A DNA stretch of 17,578 bases from Flavimaribacter sp039888615 (GTDB lineage: Bacteria > Pseudomonadota > Alphaproteobacteria > Rhizobiales > Rhizobiaceae): NCBI GenBank assembly GCA_039888615.1, contig JBDQQS010000034.1; one strand, written 5' to 3'. Positions 1-6,070 of this stretch are shown in pieces. Both the position numbers and the translations under genes were made by a program. Under the pieces are notes generated by a model that was not told the DNA's origin, searched no databases, and saw only the letters and a list, made by a program, of their open reading frames with translations. Position 1 is the stretch's first letter. Every line of letters begins with the position of its first letter.

Positions 1-123
1 CAAGGTCGCCCTGCCTCGCTCACCTGTTGACGCCAGCCTGCTCACTGAGCTGAACCGGGTTGGCGTCAATCTCAATCAGATCGCCCGCGCGCTCAATCGC
101 GGCCGTGATGAGGACCCGCACCA
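1..123. repeat. Terminal overlap showing a circular molecule
   Basis: These 123 bases are identical to the last 123 bases of the window (17456-17578), and the mobC reading frame continues without interruption across the join. The simplest reading is a circular plasmid of about 17,455 bp linearised inside mobC with an assembly overlap left at both ends, not a true long terminal repeat. Confidence 0.93.
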
Positions 124-190
124 TTTGGGGCATATCCTGCACCAGCTCCACACGCTTCTTGAGAAGGTCGGTCGGTCCTATGGTTCCTAA
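1..190 (+). CDS. mobC: MobC-family mobilization accessory protein, C-terminal part
   Basis: This is the 3' part of a gene that starts at 17304 and crosses the circle join; the joined product is 113 residues. In this part the frame reads through a segment with LNRVGVNLNQIARALNRG, the signature helix region of the MobC (bacterial mobilization) family, which assists the relaxase at oriT by binding DNA or opening the duplex. The stop is at 188-190, 11 bases inside the start of the relaxase gene at 180, so the two are translationally coupled. Confidence 0.85.
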   Translation, partial: KVALPRSPVDASLLTELNRVGVNLNQIARALNRGRDEDPHHLGHILHQLHTLLEKVGRSYGS

Positions 191-1637
191 CGTTGCCAAG
201 GCCGGGTCGAGCTTCAAAGGCGCGTTCGCCTACTACCTGCACGACAAGCGGATCGAGGGCGAGGCTATCCGCGACACGTCCGAGCGCGTGGCATGGACGG
301 AGACGCGGAACCTCGCCACTGATGATCCCGAATTATCCGCTCGGATCATGGCGGCGACGGCAATGGACCAGGAGCGATTGAAGCGCGAGGCCGGCATCAA
401 GAACAGCGGCCGGAAATCCTCGAATTCAGTCTATGCCTATTCCCTTGCCTGGCATCCCGACGAGACCGGCAAGATCGATCGCACTGAAATGCTCCGGGCC
501 GCCGATGAAAGCTTGCGAGCGATCGGCGCGCAGGATCGCCAAGCGGTCATCGTCGCCCATTCCGACGAGCCGCACCCCCATGTCCATGTGATACTCAATC
601 GCGTGTCGATGGAGGACGGCCGGATGATGCCGACCAGTAACGACTATAAAAAGCTGGACGCCTGGGCGCTTGCCTACCGGCGCGAGCGCGGTGAGGAACA
701 GCTTTACTGTCCGGCCCGCGCCGAGAAAGCCGAGGCGATCAAGCGCAAGGTCGCCGGCGAGAAAGTCGAGTTTGTTCGCGGCGAGAAGACAACGCCGCGA
801 GCGATGGAGCCCGACTTTGCGAAGGCGCGCGCCGCCAATGACAATTCGGCCCTGGCCGCACGGGATCAGCAAAAGGGCCTGAATGCGGAGCTGAGCGCCA
901 ACGCGCGGACCATGAAGGAGCGCCACGCAGCCGAATGGTCTGATCTGACGCGCCGCTACCGGGAGAAGAAGGCTGAGATCGACACCCAGGCCAAGGCCGC
1001 GATCGAGCGGACGAAGGTGGCGATCGACAAGCAGTATGAGCCGGCGCGGCGCAGCCTTCACGCGGGCCAATACGAGGAGCGACAAGCCTTCGATGCACGG
1101 GAAACCCGCCTCGCCGGTAAGATCAGGAATATGATCGACGCCATTCGGCATCGGAAGGTTTCCGGGGCGGTTGACGAGGATCGCGGCTGGACGGCCGCGA
1201 GCTTCAATTTCCTGACCAGTCAGAAGGCTAGGGCCGCTGCGCTAGAGCGGCTTCACGCCGTCCAGGCGCGCGACCTGACCCGGCAGCAGCGTGCGGAAAT
1301 CGGCGCGGCGATCGCGGGCATCAAGACCGATCGGACCGCTCTACTCTCTTCCACACGGAGCGGATTCAATGCCGAGCGCACCGCGCTCATCGAGCGCCAG
1401 GCCGGCGAGCGGGAACAGATCAGAAAGGGCTGGCAGCAGCGGCGCAAAGAGGTGGCCAGGGTGTTTGATACCTTGCGCCGATCGGCCGAGGTCAGGAAAG
1501 CCAGAAAGGCGCGGCAGCAGCCACGCCACGCTATGAAGCAGGAAAGCACCCGCGCCGAGCACAAAGCCGCCAGTGAGGGCCGCAGAAAGTCAACGGGCCG
1601 AAGCAGGACGAGGAAGCGAACGCGGGGCGACGATTAG
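180..1637 (+). CDS. mobA: MOBP-type relaxase (TraI/MobA/VirD2-like)
   Basis: Predicted relaxase of 485 residues that would nick one strand at oriT, stay covalently bound to the 5' end and pilot the strand through a mating channel. The N-terminal domain carries the three-histidine metal motif at residues 132, 134 and 136 (HSDEPHPHVHVILNRV, residues 127-142). Tyr18 and Tyr19 in FAYYLHDK are candidates for the nicking tyrosine. From about residue 225 the protein is very rich in Arg, Lys, Glu and Ala and looks like a long helical or coiled-coil region with a strongly basic end. The ATG at 180 is preferred over upstream starts at 60 or earlier because those codons lie inside mobC in another frame. 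Family membership is firm; the gene symbol follows mobilizable-plasmid usage. Its 3' end overlaps the convergent gene at 1634 by four bases. Confidence 0.9.
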   Translation: MVPNVAKAGSSFKGAFAYYLHDKRIEGEAIRDTSERVAWTETRNLATDDPELSARIMAATAMDQERLKREAGIKNSGRKSSNSVYAYSLAWHPDETGKIDRTEMLRAADESLRAIGAQDRQAVIVAHSDEPHPHVHVILNRVSMEDGRMMPTSNDYKKLDAWALAYRRERGEEQLYCPARAEKAEAIKRKVAGEKVEFVRGEKTTPRAMEPDFAKARAANDNSALAARDQQKGLNAELSANARTMKERHAAEWSDLTRRYREKKAEIDTQAKAAIERTKVAIDKQYEPARRSLHAGQYEERQAFDARETRLAGKIRNMIDAIRHRKVSGAVDEDRGWTAASFNFLTSQKARAAALERLHAVQARDLTRQQRAEIGAAIAGIKTDRTALLSSTRSGFNAERTALIERQAGEREQIRKGWQQRRKEVARVFDTLRRSAEVRKARKARQQPRHAMKQESTRAEHKAASEGRRKSTGRSRTRKRTRGDD

Positions 1638-2161
1638 TCGGCTGAGATCGACCACACCCCTATTCCGTCGCGCTCTTTCTCAAGTCGCCGCTGCGTTTCC
1701 GGAAAAAGCGGCGACATGAAGAACACATATCGGAACCGTTCAGGCCGGCTCGCGAGCTTTGTGAGGTCGCCGATCAGCTTCCGATTGTTCTCAGGGCGTA
1801 CGGCGGCGAACGTCTCTGCCCCCACAACGCCAGGAACCAAACTCTCAATATCAAGCGATTGTTTCGGCGCATGTGCGCCCGGCGCAAGGCGATATCCTTC
1901 CGCTTCTGGGTGCCATTCAAGAAGCAGTCGCGCGGCTTTGAGGGCGACCAGATATGTGAAGGTTTGATTGACTTGCTCGATCAGGTTCAGCGCCCGCTGT
2001 TCGATTGGGTGCCATCCGATCGGATCGAATTTGATGCGGGCGAGCGCCTTGAGGGGATCGTCGGGCAGATCAAGGAGGGCCGCGCTTGCTTGCGCGGCGC
2101 TAACCCTGATTTTGCTAATCTGCACTTCGATCTCATCGATAGTGTGAACGTCAAAGATCAT
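1634..2161 (-). CDS. Unknown protein, third gene of the partition operon
   Basis: A 175-residue protein I do not recognise as a named family. It has no membrane segment or signal peptide. The second half has a conserved-looking block: LDIES (residues 103-107), VGAETFAAV (113-121), NNRKL (125-129) and RYVFF (144-148). Acidic residues followed by a hydrophobic strand with Glu and a later NNxKL/RYVFF strand recall nuclease-fold (PD-(D/E)XK-like) proteins, but the canonical E-x-K lysine is missing, so this is only a suggestion. It begins 28 bases after the small partition partner ends, on the same strand, so it is probably cotranscribed with parA. No clear ribosome-binding site precedes the ATG. 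It converges on the relaxase gene with a four-base overlap. Confidence 0.7.
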   Translation of the reverse strand: MIFDVHTIDEIEVQISKIRVSAAQASAALLDLPDDPLKALARIKFDPIGWHPIEQRALNLIEQVNQTFTYLVALKAARLLLEWHPEAEGYRLAPGAHAPKQSLDIESLVPGVVGAETFAAVRPENNRKLIGDLTKLASRPERFRYVFFMSPLFPETQRRLEKERDGIGVWSISAD

Positions 2162-2189
2162 ATCGAGGCTGGGTATCCGTCAGGGAACA

Positions 2190-2489
2190 TTAAGCCCCCT
2201 GCCCTTTCTCGCGCTCATAAGCGTCCATCATCATTTCGAGCAGATCGGCGTATTTGTAGCGCTCCGTTTTCTTGAGCCCACGGAAACGATCGAGGACGGC
2301 CTTCGGCCCCTTGATGTTGAGCTGGTCGTCATCAGGCGCTTGCCTGCTTGGGAACTGTGACGCCTCGTCAATCGCGCGCTTTTCGCGCTCCTGCGAAATC
2401 GCGGGCATCCGCTGCGCAGGACGCGGCTTGAAATCATCAAGGCCGCTCAGTGTATCCATCGGCAGGCTTTGCCGTTCACCCGCACTCAT
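2190..2489 (-). CDS. Small partition partner / centromere-binding protein (RHH-like)
   Basis: A 99-residue protein with a disordered, polar N-terminus and a compact C-terminus. Residues 56-92 start with a short strand (QLNIKGP) followed by two helices (AVLDRFRGLKK, then YADLLEMMMDAYE), the pattern of ribbon-helix-helix DNA-binding proteins. Its ATG overlaps the stop of the ParA gene by one base (TAATG), a hallmark of coupled partition pairs. In such systems the small partner binds a centromere and often represses its own promoter. The phased GTAC array upstream of parA (3260-3320) is the obvious candidate site. Function is inferred from position and fold; sequence identity alone would not name it. 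Confidence 0.7.
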   Translation of the reverse strand: MSAGERQSLPMDTLSGLDDFKPRPAQRMPAISQEREKRAIDEASQFPSRQAPDDDQLNIKGPKAVLDRFRGLKKTERYKYADLLEMMMDAYEREKGQGA

Positions 2490-3190
2490 TATGCGACCTC
2501 CTGCGCTTGCGCGTCATGTAGCGCTTTGAGCTTGCCGATCACTTCCGAAGCAAAGCCCTGGACGTTCGCAATCGCCTTATCGAGATTGTTGACCGTTTTC
2601 GGGCTAAGCGCGCGAACGCTGCCGCCGGTCGTGAAGATCGCGGAGTACGCGTCCCGTTCGTCGATCTCGCTTAAGAAGGTATCGATCGACGGGTTATCGC
2701 GGAACTGGCCGGCGATATGTCGCGAGGTCCGAGATTTCACGTATTTGGTCTGCGTGAACAGCACGGCATAGGGAATCTGTCGGCGCACGGCCTTCATCTC
2801 GCGGTGTATTTCCTGAATGATGTCGAGCGCTGCGAGCGCGTCTTGCTGCTGCTCCTTCATCGGCACGATCACGAAATCAGATTGGCCGATGGCGTAGCTG
2901 GTAAGCCGTGACGCCACGCCTTCCAGATCGATGATGACGAACGGATCGCGTGTTGCCGCTTCCTCGATTTCGTCGAGGATGGTTTTTTCGCCCGCGCTCG
3001 TGACCACGGTTAGATTGGCCGGCGGCGCGGATTTACCGTCCTTCGGCTCGGCCCACGTTGTGATGGGCCGACGCGGATCAGCGTCGATGATGGTGACGGG
3101 GCGGCTTTCGGCCAGCTCACACGCCAGCAGGAGGGCGCTTGTGGTCTTTCCGGAGCCGCCTTTGGAGTTGGCGAAGGCTATGACAGGCAT
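2489..3190 (-). CDS. parA: ParA-family partition ATPase
   Basis: A 233-residue P-loop ATPase of the ParA/MinD superfamily that would segregate plasmid copies by ATP-dependent dynamics on the nucleoid. The deviant Walker A motif KGGSGKTT is at residues 10-17, the DADP motif at 36-39 and the hydrophobic switch strand FVIIDLEG at 84-91. It is short and lacks an N-terminal helix-turn-helix, as in type Ib ParA proteins, where the small partner does the DNA binding and autoregulation. VirC1-like proteins share this architecture. It is first of a minus-strand operon with the RHH-like gene and the gene ending at 1634. It is transcribed divergently from rep, with the palindrome array between them. Confidence 0.92.
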   Translation of the reverse strand: MPVIAFANSKGGSGKTTSALLLACELAESRPVTIIDADPRRPITTWAEPKDGKSAPPANLTVVTSAGEKTILDEIEEAATRDPFVIIDLEGVASRLTSYAIGQSDFVIVPMKEQQQDALAALDIIQEIHREMKAVRRQIPYAVLFTQTKYVKSRTSRHIAGQFRDNPSIDTFLSEIDERDAYSAIFTTGGSVRALSPKTVNNLDKAIANVQGFASEVIGKLKALHDAQAQEVA

Positions 3191-3259
3191 GAGTTTCTCG
3201 GGATTAATTGAACATGTGGGACCAGTGGCACTTTCAGACGAATCAGTGCATTATACCAT

Positions 3260-3320
3260 AAGGTACCTTTGAGTATAGTACCTTAAGGTACGGTACTAAA
3301 AAGTACCCAAAGGTACCTTT
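3260..3320. promoter_or_regulatory. Phased GTAC palindrome array (candidate parS / operator)
   Basis: In 54 bases the tetranucleotide GTAC occurs six times, starting at 3263, 3278, 3288, 3293, 3303 and 3313; the steps are 15, 10, 5, 10 and 10 bases. Most copies are centres or arms of larger palindromes: AAGGTACCTT (3260-3269), GTACCTTAAGGTAC (3278-3291), GGTACT-aaaa-AGTACC (3292-3307) and AAAGGTACCTTT (3309-3320). The array lies between divergent parA and rep, and the half-helical-turn phasing suggests cooperative binding on defined faces of the helix. Likely ligands are the RHH-like partition partner or RepA. Confidence 0.75.
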
Positions 3321-3338
3321 TGCCAGATGGCCTTGGGG

Positions 3339-3354
3339 ATTGTTTTCAAACAAT
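3339..3354. promoter_or_regulatory. Palindrome upstream of rep
   Basis: ATTGTTT-tc-AAACAAT is a perfect inverted repeat with seven-base arms between the GTAC array and the rep start. It is distinct in sequence from the GTAC sites, so it may be a separate repressor site for rep, or part of its promoter region. No convincing -35/-10 pair could be fixed here. Confidence 0.45.
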
Positions 3355-3407
3355 TGATTGACCCTCTCGAAGGTCGTAAGGCAGATTCGAAGTAAGAAAG
3401 AGGCCCA

Positions 3408-4532
3408 ATGTCATCAGGAGATTTCATCGACAAGCTTGCACAACGTCTAGCGGACGATCCGCAAGGCGCATGGCGAGATTGGGGTGAGGGGAAAATCTCC
3501 GATGAACATATGAACGCCGCGCAGCGCAAGCTGACCGGCCAGAAAATCGCCACCTCCAATCGTAAGAAATACGCCAAGAGGCGCAAGCCGCTTCTTGATC
3601 TTAAACCGGAACCCACCTGGGCAGTTGACCGCGCCGTCCAGGACGCCGGTGGCGGCATCCATATCGAGGAGCCGGGGCAGGGGCCGATCTTCTACCAGCA
3701 CACGGTCCTGTGCCAGACGAGCTTGCCTTACAAGAACCCTGGCGACGAGGTTTTTGAATGGGAGCGCCAAAACGGTTTCGTCCATCTCCGCGTCGAAGCA
3801 CGCAAGGCGCTGCATCCAGGCACACAGGAATGGGTGCGCCTTGGCTTGCCGTGGGGACCGAAGCCGCGACTGATTATGACCTACCTCAATACGCTTGCGA
3901 TTGAGCAGAAGTCGCCCGACATCGAGGTTGATCTGACCTTCCGCGCCTTCCTGACGCGCATCGGTTACAAGGGGCAGGGGTACGACTATCGGACCATGAA
4001 GGACCAGCTCGGCCGACTTTCGGCCTCCGACCTGGCTATCGGTGTTCCTACCGGCCCCGATAGCGCCCAGACCTTCTACGGCCGCGTCGTCAAACACTTT
4101 GACCTGTGGGTCCAGAGGGACACCGATCAGCGGCTGCTGTGGCCGTCCATCGTCTCTCTCTCCACGGACTACTTCGAGACACTTGTGCAGCACGCCGTCC
4201 CGCTTCCGATGGAAGCCCTGGCGCAGATCAAGGACAGCGCTGTGCAGCTCGATATTTACTCGTGGCTGGCGCAGCGCCTTCACCGCATTCATCCGGTCAA
4301 GCCGGACTTCATACCCTGGACGGCGCTCTACGAGCAGTTCGGGCAGGGCTATCGCGACCTACGGTTTTTCCGCCGCGAGTTCATCAAGCACCTTAAGGCC
4401 GTCCATGCCGTCTATCCGGCAGCGCGTATCGAGGCCGACACCGGCGGCTTGACGCTCCACAACAGTCCGCCGCCGATCGCCAAAACAACCTACCAACTCA
4501 TCAAGCATGGCAAGCTCAAGGCCGTGCGTTAA
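3408..4532 (+). CDS. repA: Plasmid replication initiator, RepA (RPA) family
   Basis: A 374-residue protein that resembles the plasmid-encoded RepA family (Pfam RPA). The recognisable core is GGGIHIEE (residues 81-88 region), then FYQHTVLCQTSLPYK, then LGLPWGPKPRLIMTYLNT, the family's conserved glycine/proline/arginine block, followed by two helical segments. It would bind the iterons at its own 3' end and open the origin. The ATG at 3408 has a ribosome-binding site AAAGAGG about six bases upstream. The last codons and stop lie inside the first iteron (4526-4543), so coding and origin functions overlap. The upstream palindromes suggest repression by RepA itself or by the partition partner. Family assignment rests on the visible motifs. 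Confidence 0.87.
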   Translation: MSSGDFIDKLAQRLADDPQGAWRDWGEGKISDEHMNAAQRKLTGQKIATSNRKKYAKRRKPLLDLKPEPTWAVDRAVQDAGGGIHIEEPGQGPIFYQHTVLCQTSLPYKNPGDEVFEWERQNGFVHLRVEARKALHPGTQEWVRLGLPWGPKPRLIMTYLNTLAIEQKSPDIEVDLTFRAFLTRIGYKGQGYDYRTMKDQLGRLSASDLAIGVPTGPDSAQTFYGRVVKHFDLWVQRDTDQRLLWPSIVSLSTDYFETLVQHAVPLPMEALAQIKDSAVQLDIYSWLAQRLHRIHPVKPDFIPWTALYEQFGQGYRDLRFFRREFIKHLKAVHAVYPAARIEADTGGLTLHNSPPPIAKTTYQLIKHGKLKAVR

Positions 4533-4667
4533 ATCACTCACGCCTTTGGCTGAGCCAGGCCGAATCGCCGGTAACCCCGAGTCGGGCAGGGGATGCGTTA
4601 ATTCACTCACGCAATTGCGTTAAATGACTCTCGGAAAAGGGCTTTTCCCGCGTTAAATGACTCTCGC
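4526..4667 (+). repeat. Four 18-bp iterons of the replication origin (oriV)
   Basis: Direct repeats: GCGTTAAATCACTCACGC (4526-4543), GCGTTAATTCACTCACGC (4595-4612), GCGTTAAATGACTCTCGG (4617-4634) and GCGTTAAATGACTCTCGC (4650-4667). Start-to-start distances are 69, 22 and 33 bases; the last two are exact multiples of 11, so these copies sit on one face of the helix. Two sequence classes exist: copies 1-2 have CACTCAC and copies 3-4 have GACTCTC. Copy 1 contains the rep stop codon. A small inverted repeat (GGAAAA-gggc-TTTTCC) separates copies 3 and 4. Iterons directly 3' of rep, followed by an AT-rich tract, are typical of theta-replicating iteron plasmids. Confidence 0.87.
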
Positions 4668-4778
4668 AAACCTCTAATCCCTATACAAATACCTCTAAGG
4701 CATTCAAATTGGGATCACTCCTTTCACAAACTAAAGCCTCCTAAAAACCTACCCTCCGCTCGCTCTGCTCGCTTCGCC
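4668..4778. other. AT-rich tract beside the iterons, candidate unwinding region
   Basis: Roughly the first 80 bases (4668-4748) are clearly richer in A and T than the surrounding backbone and hold short repeated words such as acctcta. It sits immediately after iteron 4, where a duplex-unwinding element is expected. I saw no clear DnaA box. Confidence 0.5.
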
Positions 4779-4836
4779 CCATGCCTACGGCATGGCCTAA
4801 ATGGAACCGGCCTAATCGGCCGGCACTTCATTTTTT
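4779..4836 (+). terminator. Two hairpins then a T run, candidate terminator
   Basis: CCATGCC-tac-GGCATGG (4779-4795) is followed by CCGGCC-taatc-GGCCGG (4807-4823) and a run of six T at 4831-4836. The second hairpin with the T run could act as a rho-independent terminator for transcripts coming through rep and the iterons. The T run is seven bases from the stem, which weakens the call. The remainder to 5091 holds no gene that I can support, only an imperfect hairpin at 5050-5072 (CCCTCCTT / AAGGAGAGGG) that may close the minus-strand pair ending at 5092. Confidence 0.5.
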
Positions 4837-5091
4837 GTATATGAGGGCCACTCAGCATACCCCTTCAACGATCTAAACACACAGAAACATCCTATTGCTT
4901 TCGAAGAAACCAAGCGGATTTTTCAGAGATCAAGCCTTAAACAATCGAGCCGGCGGAAAGGCTCTCGGAATGTAAGCAGGAGCGCTATCGATTCGATCCG
5001 GCGCGATGGGACAAGGAGGGCAGGCCTCGTACTAAACTCTCACCTATGACCCTCCTTGTGGTAAGGAGAGGGATACACACCGCGCGGACTT

Positions 5092-5298
5092 TTACTTGGC
5101 CAACATTCGTTTGAGCAGCAAGGTTTCTGCCCGTCGCGCCGCTACCGGGTCGAGGGGGGCGTAGAAGGTGCCCATCTTGCGCGCGAAATGCCGCCATTTT
5201 TCTTCAGTAGTCATGCCGGTGAGGTCTGTGCGGCGGCCGCGTAGCTCCGCCGCCATCGCTGCAACATGCAGCGGAATTCGATCTGGCCGCTCTACCAT
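5092..5298 (-). CDS. Small unknown protein paired with the GcrA-like gene
   Basis: A 68-residue soluble protein of no recognised family. It is charged and helical-looking in its second half, with the block TEEKWRHFARKMGTFYAPLD near residues 30-49 and a basic C-terminus ending KRMLAK. The frame is open further upstream to 5436, but the ATG at 5298 is chosen because it overlaps the stop of the preceding GcrA-like gene by seven bases (ATGGTAG), the usual layout of coupled genes; the longer version would overlap that gene almost completely. The pair forms a two-gene minus-strand unit downstream of the origin. A role with the GcrA-like protein is inferred from coupling only. Confidence 0.55.
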   Translation of the reverse strand: MVERPDRIPLHVAAMAAELRGRRTDLTGMTTEEKWRHFARKMGTFYAPLDPVAARRAETLLLKRMLAK

Positions 5299-5492
5299 CG
5301 GACGATCTTTCCGCCGGCGAGGTATCCAGCCATTGGTCCGTCTGACTGCAAACGCAAGTAGCGTCCGATCACCCCGTTGCGGGTGACGCCGCCGAGCATG
5401 ACCATGATCTGCGTCGGCCGGAATCCGAGACGCCACAACATGAGCAGCGTCCGATCGCGTTCCGGCGTCCAGCTTATGTGGTTTTCATTCAT
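5292..5492 (-). CDS. GcrA-like DNA-binding minigene
   Basis: A 66-residue protein resembling the N-terminal DNA-binding domain of GcrA, the alphaproteobacterial cell-cycle regulator that binds sigma-70 and responds to GANTC methylation. Recognisable are the opening tryptophan motif WTPERDRTLLMLWRLG (residues 8-23), the PTQI turn and the LGGVTRNGVIGR block (33-44), which matches the LGGVTRNAVIGK recognition helix of GcrA. Full GcrA is far longer (well over 150 residues) and has a C-terminal sigma-interacting domain; this protein stops soon after the DNA-binding helix, so it could compete for sites without activating. A ribosome-binding site AAGGTGA lies about six bases before the ATG. A decayed second copy lies at 10576-10695. 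Confidence 0.75.
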   Translation of the reverse strand: MNENHISWTPERDRTLLMLWRLGFRPTQIMVMLGGVTRNGVIGRYLRLQSDGPMAGYLAGGKIVRW

Positions 5493-5555
5493 CGGCGATC
5501 ACCTTATCTCTTAATCATAGCCTTGGGGACGCCGGCGGCAACAAGAACTTTTGAC

Positions 5556-5631
5556 GGCCTTCCAAGGGCGCACTCGATCCCGCGCGAAGAATCCTGCGCT
5601 CCTGCGGGTGCGCCGGGAACCCTGGAAGGCC
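5556..5631. repeat. Long interrupted inverted repeat
   Basis: The left arm GGCCTTCCAAGGGCGCAC (5556-5573) pairs with a right arm at 5608-5631 that contains GTGCGCC and CCCTGGAAGGCC, with a short insertion in the right arm and a loop of about 34 bases. It lies upstream of the GcrA-like gene, in about 580 bases (5493-6070) with no gene. It could be a terminator of converging transcription, a protein-binding site or a mobilization-related structure; the loop contains ATCCTGC, like relaxase nick sites of the MOBP class, but that word is short and also occurs elsewhere. Confidence 0.5.
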
Positions 5632-6017
5632 GGCCGGCGCTTCCCGCTCCGCTCCTTGTAGCCTTCATTTTTCAGTAGGTAGGGAAGGGATCAGGCCAAC
5701 AAAAGTAGCCTATCACCGTGCTCGCTCCGGCAATGGGTGGGTCCTCGCCATGCTCGCCCCTGGAGAAGTGAGATCCAGGGCTGCGCGTGGCTCCGGTCCC
5801 GCGTGCCGCGCCATTGCCTTCCGCTGCGCGCGGCGATCTTTCGGAGGGCGTCGGCTCCGGAGGAATGTCGAGCCTTCCGTCTCACCAAAGGAATAGAACT
5901 TTCAGGCTCCGGGGCATCGGCAACGATGGTTCGGACTTCGGCCCCTGGCAGGGGTGTAAGGTAGATACGGGGGAGCTGGCCGTGCCAGGCCAAGCTCAGC
6001 AGGGCAGGGTTATGGTA
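5632..6017. other. Region without a supported gene
   Basis: About 390 bases of GC-rich sequence. Open frames here on both strands have no recognisable motif and no good ribosome-binding site, so none is called. Small inverted repeats such as CTGGC-cgt-GCCAG occur near 5975. The last part leads into the toxin-antitoxin promoter. Confidence 0.5.
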
Positions 6018-6062
6018 AGTGTAGCGCGACACTTGACACATTCTTCCCTGCCAAGCTATTCT
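6018..6062 (+). promoter_or_regulatory. Promoter and operator of the higBA-restriction operon
   Basis: A -35 box TTGACA (6033-6038) and a -10 box TATTCT (6057-6062) are separated by 18 bases, a good sigma-70 type match. A palindrome AGTGT-agcgcg-ACACT (6018-6033) overlaps the first base of the -35 and is a likely HigA operator for autorepression. A wider inverted repeat GGCAGGG (6003-6009) / CCCTGCC (6046-6052) brackets the -35 box. The predicted transcription start, about seven bases after the -10, falls at or within two bases of the toxin ATG at 6071, so the message may be leaderless. Confidence 0.7.
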
Positions 6063-6070
6063 AGATATTG

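Noticed and set aside
133..140. TATCCTGC, matching the IncP-type nick consensus
   Set aside because: It lies within mobC coding sequence with no adjacent inverted repeat; a word this short is expected by chance, and similar ATCCTG words occur at several other places.
60..179. Longer relaxase starting at 60
   Set aside because: The extra codons lie inside mobC in another frame, and MOBP relaxases begin close to the AxSFKGxxxYYLHDK motif, which fits the start at 180.
426..1151. 241-codon open frame antisense to the relaxase
   Set aside because: It is a shadow frame of a GC-rich gene whose sense product has clear relaxase motifs; the antisense product has no recognisable domain or ribosome-binding site.
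3447..4292. 281-codon open frame antisense to rep
   Set aside because: Complement of the recognised RepA frame with no motif of its own.
5298..5436. Upstream extension of the 68-residue gene to an ATG at 5436
   Set aside because: The added residues are antisense-like, Arg/His-rich sequence that overlaps most of the GcrA-like gene in another frame; the internal ATG gives normal stop-start coupling.
5691..6041. 116-codon minus-strand frame between the GcrA-like gene and higB
   Set aside because: No family resemblance and no ribosome-binding site; it runs across the higBA promoter and operator, so it is probably non-coding.
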